From positions 1 to 5,542 of the forward strand of contig JAQBVZ010000066.1 in assembly GCA_027625205.1 (NCBI GenBank): a stretch of 5,542 nt of DNA. Reading direction: 5' to 3'. Below, piece after piece: positions 1-5,270 of the stretch (within the stretch, counting starts at the first letter, position 1; the number at the start of each line of letters is the position of its first letter). The notes under the pieces were generated by a model, which searched no databases, was not told the DNA's origin, and saw only the letters and a program-made list of their open reading frames with translations. This DNA is from Chloroflexota bacterium. Its GTDB lineage: Bacteria; Chloroflexota; Dehalococcoidia; Lucifugimonadales; Australimonadaceae. The position numbers were made by a program, and so were the translations under genes.

Positions 1-2
1 GG

Positions 3-560
3 CGACGCAAGCGCAAGCGGATGGCAAGCGTCGCTCGGATCCCCAGGCCCACACCAGAACGTCAGAACCAACGGTGGTCCATGGACTTCGTCTCTGACGC
101 TCTGGCCAGTGGCAGGCGGATCCGGGTGCTGACGGTGATCGATGATTTCACCCGAGAGAGCCTTGCGACGGAGGTGGATGCTTCGCTGCCCGGTTTGCGG
201 GTGACGAGGGTGTTGGACCGCCTGGTCGGTGAGCGTGGCCTGCCAGAGCTGATCACGGTGGATAACGGCCCTGAATTCGCAGGAAGAACGTTGGACGCCT
301 GGGCGTATGCCCATGGGGTGCACTTGCACTTCATCGACCCCGGCAAGCCGGTGCAGAATGCGTCCATCGAGAGCTTCAACGGACGGCTCCGTGACGAGTG
401 CCTCAACGAGCACTGGTTCATGAGCCTGCCTGCAGCACGAGATATCGTCGAGGCTTGGCGTGACGACTATAATGCGGTCCGGCCCCACAGTGCCCTAGGG
501 AACCGGTCGCCAGAGGAGTTTGCGGCACAGATGGCTAGGGAAACACCGGTCGGATTCTAG
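3..560 (+). CDS. IS3-family transposase OrfB, C-terminal catalytic part (5' truncated by window edge)
   Basis: This is the DDE transposase of the partial IS, which cuts and joins DNA at the element's ends. The frame is open from base 3, where an Arg/Lys-rich stretch matches the basic linker before the catalytic domain of the second transposase in this window. The ATG at 21 is therefore internal and the true start lies upstream. Counting from that Met, the catalytic residues are Asp22 (in WSMDFV), Asp81 (in TVDNGPEF) and Glu117 (in [13 protein letters not shown]). The last two are separated by exactly 35 residues, the D35E spacing of the IS3 family. The conserved [12 protein letters not shown] segment follows near residues 149-160. 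The reading frame ends at TAG 558-560 with no lesion in the visible part, so this half looks functional. Confidence 0.93.
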   Translation, partial: RRKRKRMASVARIPRPTPERQNQRWSMDFVSDALASGRRIRVLTVIDDFTRESLATEVDASLPGLRVTRVLDRLVGERGLPELITVDNGPEFAGRTLDAWAYAHGVHLHFIDPGKPVQNASIESFNGRLRDECLNEHWFMSLPAARDIVEAWRDDYNAVRPHSALGNRSPEEFAAQMARETPVGF

Positions 561-577
561 AAATCCTTGGACCTAAT

Positions 578-592
578 CCGGGGGGCAGGTCA
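578..592 (+). repeat. Right terminal inverted repeat of the partial IS3 element
   Basis: The sequence CCGGGGGGCAGGTCA starts 17 bases after the transposase stop and reads TGACCTGCCCCCCGG from the outside inward. It resembles the outer end of the second IS here (TGACCTTACCCCCG), which has a verified target duplication, and this supports base 592 as the element boundary. The repeat may extend inward to about base 565, but the partner end is outside the window. Confidence 0.75.
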
Positions 593-744
593 CACCTTAG
601 AAGGTCTCACAGAGAGCGTCTAGGAAAGCTCTATTAGATATCGCTGAGACGTATTCAATCACTAGCAGTCCCGATCTATGGACGCCAGCCGTGTAAATAA
701 GTCCTGTTATCTAAAGCTCCTCACTGGGTCTGAACACGTCCAGC

Positions 745-1698
745 CTAAAGATACCCTCGTTCTCCCCAGTAGGCTTCAGCAGCAGGGTGCAGGGGCACGT
801 CCAGCGGACCTTCTGGCGTGTCTTTGGCCATCATCTCAAGGGGTACTGGTGTACCGTCCTCTATGGGCATGAGGTCACGGCGGGCCTCAATGGCTGCGCA
901 GAAGTCACGTATCACATCGTCCGGTACATCGTCACGGGTGTAGACGGCAAAGCCGCTGAAGTCCAGCGTGGGCACATCCTCCGGCAGGCCGGGGTGGCTT
1001 GCCTTGTCCAGTACGCCCCGCCGGAAGCCCAACGCCTCCATCTCCGACAGGATGCCGTCATCCAGAGGGAGGATGCGCATACCCAGGCGCGACGCATCGT
1101 CCGCCCAGCGGATTACCGCCTCGTCAAAGATGGCGTCAATCTCGCCACGCTCGATAGCACCGATGCGAGTGGGCATGTCAGGCAGGCCGTTGTCGTAGCG
1201 GACCTCACCGCCCCAGGAGCGGATGTCGTCCATTGTGAAGCCAGCCGCCGCCAGTACCTGGTCAACCACCATGTGGACGGAGTGGTCCTGCTGGCCCCGC
1301 AGCGAGACCTTCAGCGGGTACTTTTTCTCTTTGATGTCCCGAAGCGACGTGATGCCGGACGTCGCAGTCACGCCAAAGAGGAGTTGGTCATAGGAAGGCA
1401 TGACGGTAATGACGCGGAAGGGCATTGGTTTGGTAAAAGGCCCCTTGCCCAGGTACGCCTCCGTGAGTACGCCCGTTGGGTTGATGATGGCGATGTCCGC
1501 CCTGCCCGACGCGACCTCCTCCAGCGCTGGAGGAGCGTCACTGGCCAGGATGGTGATGGCCTGGGCCTCGTCACCCTGGACGCGCATGGTCACCATGGAC
1601 TGCTTGTACTTCCAGGTGCTGGTCTCAACCAACTGCGAGGCAGCCTCTAAGACTAGCTTTGACCGCATGACAGCGGGAATAACCTTTGGTGCAGCCAT
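745..1698 (-). CDS. TAXI-family (NMT1-like) solute-binding protein without a signal peptide
   Basis: This 317-residue protein belongs to the TAXI/NMT1-like type II periplasmic-binding fold, whose usual members are extracytoplasmic receptors for TRAP transporters. Family features visible here are SGRADIAIINP at residues 64-74, the hinge-region segment ITSLRDIKEKKYPLKVSLRG (about 116-135), the GEIDAIFDEA segment (185-194), and the C-terminal PLHPAAEAYWGERGYL, typical of the end of TAXI proteins. The start at 1698 is supported by AAGGAG six bases upstream (1705-1710). The N-terminus MAAPKVIPAVMRSK has no hydrophobic signal segment or lipobox, so the product is predicted to be cytosolic, unlike most TAXI receptors. 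No TRAP membrane subunits are in the window. It lies 167 bp downstream of the ABM-like gene in the same direction. The ligand is unknown, and a cytosolic ligand-sensing or enzymatic role is possible. Confidence 0.82.
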   Translation of the reverse strand: MAAPKVIPAVMRSKLVLEAASQLVETSTWKYKQSMVTMRVQGDEAQAITILASDAPPALEEVASGRADIAIINPTGVLTEAYLGKGPFTKPMPFRVITVMPSYDQLLFGVTATSGITSLRDIKEKKYPLKVSLRGQQDHSVHMVVDQVLAAAGFTMDDIRSWGGEVRYDNGLPDMPTRIGAIERGEIDAIFDEAVIRWADDASRLGMRILPLDDGILSEMEALGFRRGVLDKASHPGLPEDVPTLDFSGFAVYTRDDVPDDVIRDFCAAIEARRDLMPIEDGTPVPLEMMAKDTPEGPLDVPLHPAAEAYWGERGYL

Positions 1699-1865
1699 GT
1701 TGCGCTCCTTTTTGTCTCATCCAAATGCTTTTAGCCCGGGTTGGCGTTAGCAGCGGAAGGTTATCAGAAGCGGGGTGATGTGGCACGTACGTGGGCCAAA
1801 TGCGGCGGGTGCAGTAGCCGCAGGGTACTGTCAACGTGCTGCCCCAACGCGGCGGAGCGGGAGTT

Positions 1866-2150
1866 TTAGCTCTGGAGCACTTCGTATAAGCGGATGCTGG
1901 GCGGGCCCTGGGTGTTGCCGGCCAAATGCTGACTGAGCTTGGGGCTGATGACCACGGACCTGGCGTCCGCATCCGCCTGGGTTTCCCACATGACAACCAA
2001 CCCGCCTGAGCCGTCGCTATCATCAGTGAAAAGCGCAGCGCTCTGACAGCCTTTTTGCTGCTTGGTTGCCGGGATGATGTCGGCCGCCATCTTCTCCGCG
2101 ATTTCCCGCTTGCCTTGGCCTATAGTGAACGTTACGACTCGTGCGTACAT
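1866..2150 (-). CDS. Small ABM-like dimeric alpha-beta barrel protein
   Basis: This 94-residue protein has the pattern of the antibiotic biosynthesis monooxygenase (ABM)/dimeric alpha-beta barrel superfamily. It starts with a beta strand YARVVTFTI, then a helix (GKREIAEKMAADIIPATKQQKG), a central strand pair (QSAALFTDDSDGSGGLVVMWET), a second helix with DADA near residues 59-62, and a final strand SIRLYEVLQS. Such proteins dimerise and may act as cofactor-free monooxygenases, heme-degrading enzymes or isomerases; the substrate cannot be read from the sequence. The ATG at 2150 is chosen because AGGAGAG lies five bases upstream and the fold begins right after it. An in-frame ATG at 2258 would run into pspAB and add an unstructured extension. 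It lies 77 bp downstream of pspAB and 167 bp upstream of the TAXI-like gene. Confidence 0.75.
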   Translation of the reverse strand: MYARVVTFTIGQGKREIAEKMAADIIPATKQQKGCQSAALFTDDSDGSGGLVVMWETQADADARSVVISPKLSQHLAGNTQGPPSIRLYEVLQS

Positions 2151-2227
2151 GTTTGCTCTCCTACGCGGCGTATTTGGGGACTTTGCGTGGGAGCATAGCA
2201 CAGATTGGGAGCCGTACTGCGCTAGCG

Positions 2228-2797
2228 CTAGATAGGCATATCCCACATGGGGTACCACTGGGACATATCGCGCTCCGTGGGGATAATCCGCCGCAGCGCT
2301 TCCTCCACCCGCACCTCCAAGGCGAGGTCACGCAGGTCATCCTGCTTGCTAATGGGAACAAATGGAGTGAACCGGCCGCTGCCAGGGAGGTAGATCAGGT
2401 AGACCTTCTTCTCCTTCCACGTGAAGGGGAAGACCGCCGCCACTATCCGCTCACCGTAGTCCTGCTTGAGGAAGGCCTCACCCACCACGCGGACGCCCGT
2501 TGTCAGGCCGTCAAACCACTCGTGATGGACGGTGACCCAGTGATAGCCGTGCTCATCCGTCTCCAGGCGGGTCTTTGCCTCTTGCGCGGGGGCATAGGCA
2601 CGGAGGACTCTGTCGATGGCGACCAGCGGTTCGCTGCCGCCCAAGCCGTCGTCGCGGATGAGGACGCCCGCCACGCCGGTGGACAGTGTCTCCAGATCTT
2701 TGAGTCGTGGGGTTGCGCTGGACAGCGCCTGCATTGCCACCGAGAACGAGGTCGGTTCTGGAGGCAGGCGCTTGAACAGCCCGCCTAAGAAGCCCAT
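2228..2797 (-). CDS. pspAB: PspA-associated protein PspAB
   Basis: This 189-residue protein matches my recollection of the PspAB family, a phage-shock/envelope-stress partner often encoded next to htpX. Features seen are the N-terminus MGFLGGLFKRLPPEP, a central DEHGYHWVTVHH segment (about residues 81-92), a hydrophobic stretch KVYLIYLPGSGRFTPFVPIS (130-149), the acidic helix DLRDLALEVRVEEALRRI (154-171), and the C-terminus RDMSQWYPMWDMPI, which corresponds to the family's ending of the type DLSRWFPVWGAP. No signal peptide or membrane helix is visible, so it is likely cytosolic and may act at the inner face of the membrane. Its ATG lies inside the end of htpX (13-base overlap) and is directly preceded by GGGGGG, a weak ribosome binding site, which suggests translation coupled to htpX. 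The biochemical role of PspAB is not well established. Confidence 0.85.
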   Translation of the reverse strand: MGFLGGLFKRLPPEPTSFSVAMQALSSATPRLKDLETLSTGVAGVLIRDDGLGGSEPLVAIDRVLRAYAPAQEAKTRLETDEHGYHWVTVHHEWFDGLTTGVRVVGEAFLKQDYGERIVAAVFPFTWKEKKVYLIYLPGSGRFTPFVPISKQDDLRDLALEVRVEEALRRIIPTERDMSQWYPMWDMPI

Positions 2798-3696
2798 CCC
2801 CCCATCATGCTCTGTTGGATCTGCTGGAGCTTCTCAATACGCTTCAGCACAGGTGGGTGGCTCGCAAAGAGGTTGACTATCCCGTCACCAACGGCCGGGA
2901 TGATGAAGAAGGCGTTCATCTTTTCAGCTTTGCGGAGGTCGTCCTTGGGAACGCGTTGCACCGTGCCGCTGATACGAGTCAGTGCAGTCACCAAATCGTT
3001 GGGGTTGCCCGTGATGATGGCAGCGCCCCGGTCCGCCGAGTACTCCCTGTAGCGTGAAAGAGCGCTCACCAGCAGCAAGCTGATCAGCCAGACCACGATA
3101 GTGGCCATGTACGCAATCATGATGTAGTTGCCCGCGCTGCTGTTCCTGCTGCGGCCCATACCCCCAAAGAGGCTCATCCAGAAGAAGAAGCTCATCAGCG
3201 TGGAGGCCACCACAGAAAAGAAGCTGGCGATGGTCATTACCACCACGTCGCGGTTCTTAATGTGCGTAATCTCGTGGGCCAGCACCGCCTCAAGCTCACG
3301 GTCACTCAGTATGGCCAACAGTCCTGTGGTGACGGCAACCGTGGCCTTATTGGTGCTGCGGCCGGCGGCAAAGGCGTTCGGCACCTGCATCTCTGAGATG
3401 GCTATCTTCGGCTTCTGGATGCCTGCCGTCAGCGAGAGGCGAGTCACCATCTCGTGCAGCTTGGGTTGGTCCGCCTCAGACACCACCTTGGCGTGCATCG
3501 ACGCCAGTATCATCTTGTCAGAGAAGTAGAACTGGACGCCCACCAGCACGATGGCAAACACCAGCATGACCGCCACGTTGGCACCCAGGCTGAACAGGAA
3601 GTAGAGGAAGCCCGCGTACACCAGTCCCAACAGGAGCATGGTGATGAACATGCGGACGTTCAGTTGTGTGTCCTTGCCAATATCACGTTGAATCAT
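2785..3696 (-). CDS. htpX: Zinc metalloprotease HtpX (M48 family)
   Basis: HtpX is a membrane-bound M48 zinc protease that degrades misfolded membrane proteins, in E. coli alongside FtsH. The 303-residue protein has the family's normal length and order: two N-terminal membrane helices (about residues 18-36 and 41-58); the conserved QVPNAFAAGRS segment (104-114); the active site HEITH (His141 and His145 bind zinc, Glu142 is catalytic); two further membrane helices (about 151-178 and 190-212); then REYSAD, where Glu218 is the third zinc ligand. The C-terminal FASHPPVLKRIEKL (277-290) is also typical. The start at 3696 has GGAGG four bases upstream (3701-3705). All key residues are present, so the protease should be active. 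The gene overlaps pspAB by 13 bases, and this neighbourhood supports an envelope-stress function. Confidence 0.96.
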   Translation of the reverse strand: MIQRDIGKDTQLNVRMFITMLLLGLVYAGFLYFLFSLGANVAVMLVFAIVLVGVQFYFSDKMILASMHAKVVSEADQPKLHEMVTRLSLTAGIQKPKIAISEMQVPNAFAAGRSTNKATVAVTTGLLAILSDRELEAVLAHEITHIKNRDVVVMTIASFFSVVASTLMSFFFWMSLFGGMGRSRNSSAGNYIMIAYMATIVVWLISLLLVSALSRYREYSADRGAAIITGNPNDLVTALTRISGTVQRVPKDDLRKAEKMNAFFIIPAVGDGIVNLFASHPPVLKRIEKLQQIQQSMMGGWAS

Positions 3697-3940
3697 GACG
3701 CCTCCACCCCTCTATGAGAAAGCAGCCAATTGGAGGCTGCGGTTATCTATGTATACGTACCAGAGCACGCCCACGGCCTGCTCCGCAGGAACGCCTACAA
3801 CTATATGGTACCGCGTTTGTAGGTGTGGCGGTAGGGAAGGGGGTAGGGTTGCCCAGGCAACGAACTTTTAATCTAGGGCCGCCTTCTACTTATGCTCTAA
3901 CTTGGGCATTGCGATGCATTGTGGGCTCACTAGCTAAGAG
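3697..3940. promoter_or_regulatory. Intergenic leader of htpX with several dyad repeats
   Basis: No gene is supported in these 244 bases. They contain four inverted repeats: GCAGCC/GGCTGC (3722-3727 with 3735-3740, loop 7); CCTGC/GCAGG (3777-3781 with 3785-3789, loop 3); ACGCCTACAA/TTGTAGGTGT (3791-3800 with 3817-3826, 10 positions with one G-T pair, loop 16); and GTTGCC/GGCAAC (3848-3853 with 3856-3861). The htpX promoter should lie here on the minus strand. The best -10-like string is TATACAT in the inverted sense near 3748-3754, but no matching -35 box is seen. The hairpin nearest htpX is followed on the minus strand by TTTCT, so it could also act as a weak terminator for the upstream restriction gene. 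Function is inferred only. Confidence 0.35.
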
Positions 3941-4072
3941 TTAGTCTCCCCACTCTTGAATAGCCCATTCCAAAAGTTGATTTTCGCGTTTCGCAACTGC
4001 AGACTTGTTCCAGTTCGGGAGAGACTCGATCACTTGCTCGGCAACCAAAAGGCCCGTTTTGTTAAATGCATC
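3941..4072 (-). pseudogene. C-terminal fragment of a GmrSD-like (DUF262/DUF1524) restriction nuclease, cut off by the IS
   Basis: These 43 codons plus the TAA stop (3941-3943) encode the last part of a DUF1524 HNH nuclease domain, beginning DAFNKTGLLVAEQVIESL and continuing with PNWNKSAVAKRENQLLEWAIQEWGD. This matches the family's ending, in which a K.AY..SGL segment is followed by a WN...I..RE..L..WA motif. The upstream part lies beyond the IS at 5271-5542. Joining base 4072 directly to 5271, with one copy of the CATC target duplication removed, keeps the same reading frame and gives ...PKTKADAFNKTG.... Full-length relatives (GmrSD, and the related BrxU and SspE) restrict modified phage DNA. 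The fragment cannot make a working enzyme as it stands. Confidence 0.82.
4069..4072. repeat. Left copy of 4-bp target site duplication (CATC)
   Basis: CATC immediately precedes the TGACC terminus of the IS, and the same four bases follow the other terminus at 5267-5270. A 4-bp duplication is typical of the IS407 group of IS3 elements. The duplication marks a simple insertion that has kept both flanks intact. Confidence 0.88.
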
Positions 4073-4108
4073 TGACCTTACCACGTTATTAGTATCAGTG
4101 GCTAGTAG
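4073..4108 (+). repeat. Left terminal inverted repeat of the complete IS
   Basis: This end reads TGACCTTACCACG from the outside and pairs with the inverted sequence of 5230-5266. The first 10 bases are identical. Within the innermost 21 aligned positions 15 match, including CAGTGGCTAGTAG against CAGTAGCAAGTAG, giving at least 25 matches over about 36 positions with one gap. The transposase stop codon at 4102-4104 lies inside this repeat. Confidence 0.88.
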
Positions 4109-5193
4109 AGTGCTGCTGCCGCTTCCGCATACTCCTTTGGGGATTTGCCTTTCAATGATCCGTGGGGCCTGACCTCGTTGTAGTCCTGCCGCCAGCTCTC
4201 GATGATCTCTTGGGCATGTGTGACGCTCATGAACCAGTTGGTATTCAAGCATTCGTCACGCAACCGGCCGTTGAAGCTCTCGGCGAAGGCGTTCTCCACC
4301 GACCTTCCGGGGCGTATGAAGTTTAGCTTGATGCCCCTGCGGGACGCCCACTCGTCCAGGGCCTTGCCTGCGAACTCAGGCCCGTTGTCCACCGTTATCA
4401 CTTCATGCAGCCCTCTTATCTCTGCCAGCCTGTCCAGGACGCCGACCACTCTGACGCCACCCAGGGAGGTATCCACCTCAATGGCGGGACACTCCCGCGA
4501 GTAGTCATCCACAATGGTCAGGGCACGGAAGTGCCGACCGGTCACCGTGCTGTCGGTCACGAAGTCCATGGACCACTTCTGGTTAGGCCGCTCGGCAGCC
4601 GGAATGGTCACCCGGGCTCCTGCCGCGCCCTTGCGCCGCCTCTTTCTCCGTAAGGCAAGCCCCTCCTCCCGGTAGATCCGCTCGGTCCGCTTGTGATTGA
4701 CCACCAACCCCTCTCTCTTGAGCATGATGTGCAGTCTGGGGCTGCCAAAACGCTTCCTCTGCCCGGCCAGATCCCGCATCCTCTGGCGCAAATCATCATC
4801 ACTGCCCTGCTTTGGCTCATACCGATAGACCGAGGGTGTCACACCGGCTAGCAGGCAAGCCCTCCTCTCGCTCAGCCCAAGACCCTCTATAGCGTATGAC
4901 GCCGCCATTCTCCTCGCCTTGGGCTTTAGAAGTTTTTTTGCCAGCAACTCCTTGAGTGCCCAGTTCTCCAGCGCTTGCGGCGCCACAATCTGCTTGAGGC
5001 GCCGGTTCTCATCCTCCAGGGACCGTAGCCTCTTGAGCTCGCTCACCGTCAGCCCTGCGTACTTGGCCTTCCATTTGTAGAAGGTGGCGTCGCTCACACC
5101 ATGCTTGCGGCAAAGCTCGCCTGTCTTGGCCCCTGCCTCGGCCTCATTCAACACGGCTATGATCTGTTCCTCTGTGTACCTCTTGCGAACCAT
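4102..5193 (-). CDS. IS3-family transposase, OrfA and OrfB fused in one frame
   Basis: This 363-residue protein joins both IS3 open frames. Residues 1-88 are OrfA-like: a helix-turn-helix (GELCRKHGVSDATFYKWKAKY, about 25-45) followed by a leucine-rich coiled coil (about 52-85) used for multimerisation. OrfB follows, with a second DNA-binding region (RFGSPRLHIMLKREG, 148-162), a basic linker (182-188) and the DDE domain: Asp210, Asp269 and Glu305, the last two 35 residues apart. Most family members make this fusion by -1 frameshifting. Here the A7 tract at the junction (4933-4939, codons 85-87) is read straight through. The start at 5193 has a perfect AAGGAGG four bases upstream (5198-5204). 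It is complete and probably active. Confidence 0.95.
   Translation of the reverse strand: MVRKRYTEEQIIAVLNEAEAGAKTGELCRKHGVSDATFYKWKAKYAGLTVSELKRLRSLEDENRRLKQIVAPQALENWALKELLAKKLLKPKARRMAASYAIEGLGLSERRACLLAGVTPSVYRYEPKQGSDDDLRQRMRDLAGQRKRFGSPRLHIMLKREGLVVNHKRTERIYREEGLALRRKRRRKGAAGARVTIPAAERPNQKWSMDFVTDSTVTGRHFRALTIVDDYSRECPAIEVDTSLGGVRVVGVLDRLAEIRGLHEVITVDNGPEFAGKALDEWASRRGIKLNFIRPGRSVENAFAESFNGRLRDECLNTNWFMSVTHAQEIIESWRQDYNEVRPHGSLKGKSPKEYAEAAAALY
4933..4939 (-). promoter_or_regulatory. A7 slip site at the OrfA/OrfB junction
   Basis: On the coding strand the junction reads GCA AAA AAA CTT, giving A85-K86-K87-L88. Runs of this kind are the frameshift sites of IS3 elements. Here no shift is needed for the fusion. 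Loss of one A in the transcript, or a +1 shift, would read GCA AAA AAC TTC TAA and stop at once (TAA at 4926-4928), giving an OrfA-only protein. A -1 shift would run about 38 codons out of frame before a TGA. Actual slippage at this site is inferred. Confidence 0.5.
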
Positions 5194-5230
5194 GAGTCCT
5201 CCTTCAACGCTTTATTCTAGCGGAGGACTC
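5194..5230 (-). promoter_or_regulatory. Transposase leader: inverted repeat covering the ribosome binding site, with a -10-like box in the loop
   Basis: On the transposase strand, GAGTCCTCC (5222-5230) and GGAGGACTC (5194-5202) form a perfect 9-bp inverted repeat with a 19-base loop. The second arm contains the GGAGG of the ribosome binding site and directly abuts the ATG. Between the arms lies TAGAAT (5214-5219), a good -10 box, although no clear -35 box sits 17 bases upstream. A transcript started from this box would begin near 5207 and lack the first arm, leaving the site free. Read-through transcripts from the host gene would fold and hide it. The repeat is certain; the promoter and the regulation are inferred. 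Confidence 0.6.
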
Positions 5231-5266
5231 TACTTGCTACTGTTACTGTTTTCGGGGGTAAGGTCA
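5230..5266 (-). repeat. Right terminal inverted repeat of the complete IS
   Basis: This is the promoter-proximal end. On the minus strand it reads TGACCTTACCCCCG from the outside and matches the left end at 4073-4108 with one gap. It is directly followed on the plus strand by CATC, the target duplication. Confidence 0.88.
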
Positions 5267-5270
5267 CATC
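5267..5270. repeat. Right copy of 4-bp target site duplication (CATC)
   Basis: CATC directly follows the GGTCA terminus of the IS and matches 4069-4072. Deleting one copy together with the IS restores the frame of the interrupted nuclease gene. Confidence 0.88.

Larger units (their letters stand above)
1..592 (+). mobile_element. IS3-family insertion sequence, 3' part (left end outside window)
   Basis: This is the right-hand portion of an IS3-family element. It holds the OrfB integrase region and, after its stop codon, a terminal sequence ending GGGGGGCAGGTCA at base 592. Read inward from the end this is TGACCTGCCCCCC, the type of terminus seen in the IS407 group of IS3 elements. The left end lies outside the window, so inverted-repeat pairing and any target duplication cannot be tested. 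If the target duplication is 4 bp, the right copy would be CACC at 593-596. The element differs from the second IS at 4073-5266 in both transposase and terminal sequence, so the two are relatives and not copies of one element. Confidence 0.85.
4073..5266 (-). mobile_element. Complete IS3-family (IS407-group-like) insertion sequence, 1194 bp
   Basis: The element is bounded by imperfect terminal inverted repeats beginning TGACCTTACC and by perfect CATC target duplications at 4069-4072 and 5267-5270. It carries a single transposase gene on the minus strand that fills nearly all of it. The stop codon lies within the left inverted repeat, and the start lies 73 bases inside the right end. Both ends, the reading frame and the D35E triad are intact, so it is probably still mobile. 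It sits inside the HNH domain of a GmrSD-like restriction gene, in the same orientation as that gene. The IS name cannot be assigned without a database comparison. Confidence 0.93.

Noticed and set aside
21..560. ATG at 21 as the true start of the first transposase
   Set aside because: The frame is open upstream to the window edge and encodes the basic linker that precedes the catalytic domain in relatives. The gene is cut by the window edge.
593..744. Possible gene or terminator between the left IS and the TAXI-like gene
   Set aside because: No codon-like frame or homology is apparent. A short inverted repeat GTCTCA/TGAGAC (604-609 with 645-650) is too weak and widely spaced to interpret.
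787..1650. Long plus-strand ORF (287 codons) opposite the TAXI-like gene
   Set aside because: It is antisense to a well-supported gene, and its translation shows no recognisable domain.
1829..1834. TTGACA on the minus strand as a -35 box for the TAXI-like gene
   Set aside because: No -10-like hexamer occurs 16-18 bases downstream; the sequence there is GC-rich.
2222..2231. Palindrome CTAGCGCTAG over the pspAB stop codon
   Set aside because: It is a short single palindrome with no loop and no T-run, so nothing supports a terminator or operator.
2148..2258. Upstream start at 2258 for the ABM-like protein
   Set aside because: It would overlap the end of pspAB and add 36 residues with no fold. 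The ATG at 2150 has a strong ribosome binding site and begins the first beta strand.
3850..3910. tRNA-like sequence on the minus strand (GTTAGAGC and AGTTCG with complementary TGCCCA/TGGGCA ends)
   Set aside because: It spans only about 59 bases and has no paired anticodon stem, so it is not a tRNA. At most it could be a decayed remnant.
3941..4252. 103-residue minus-strand ORF as a gene
   Set aside because: It is a chimera. Its first 60 codons are an off-frame read of the IS transposase and terminal repeat, and only the last 43 codons (from 4072) are the real end of the nuclease gene.
1..5266. Composite transposon made of the two IS elements
   Set aside because: The elements differ in termini and transposase, and the right IS has its own intact target duplication, which shows independent insertion.
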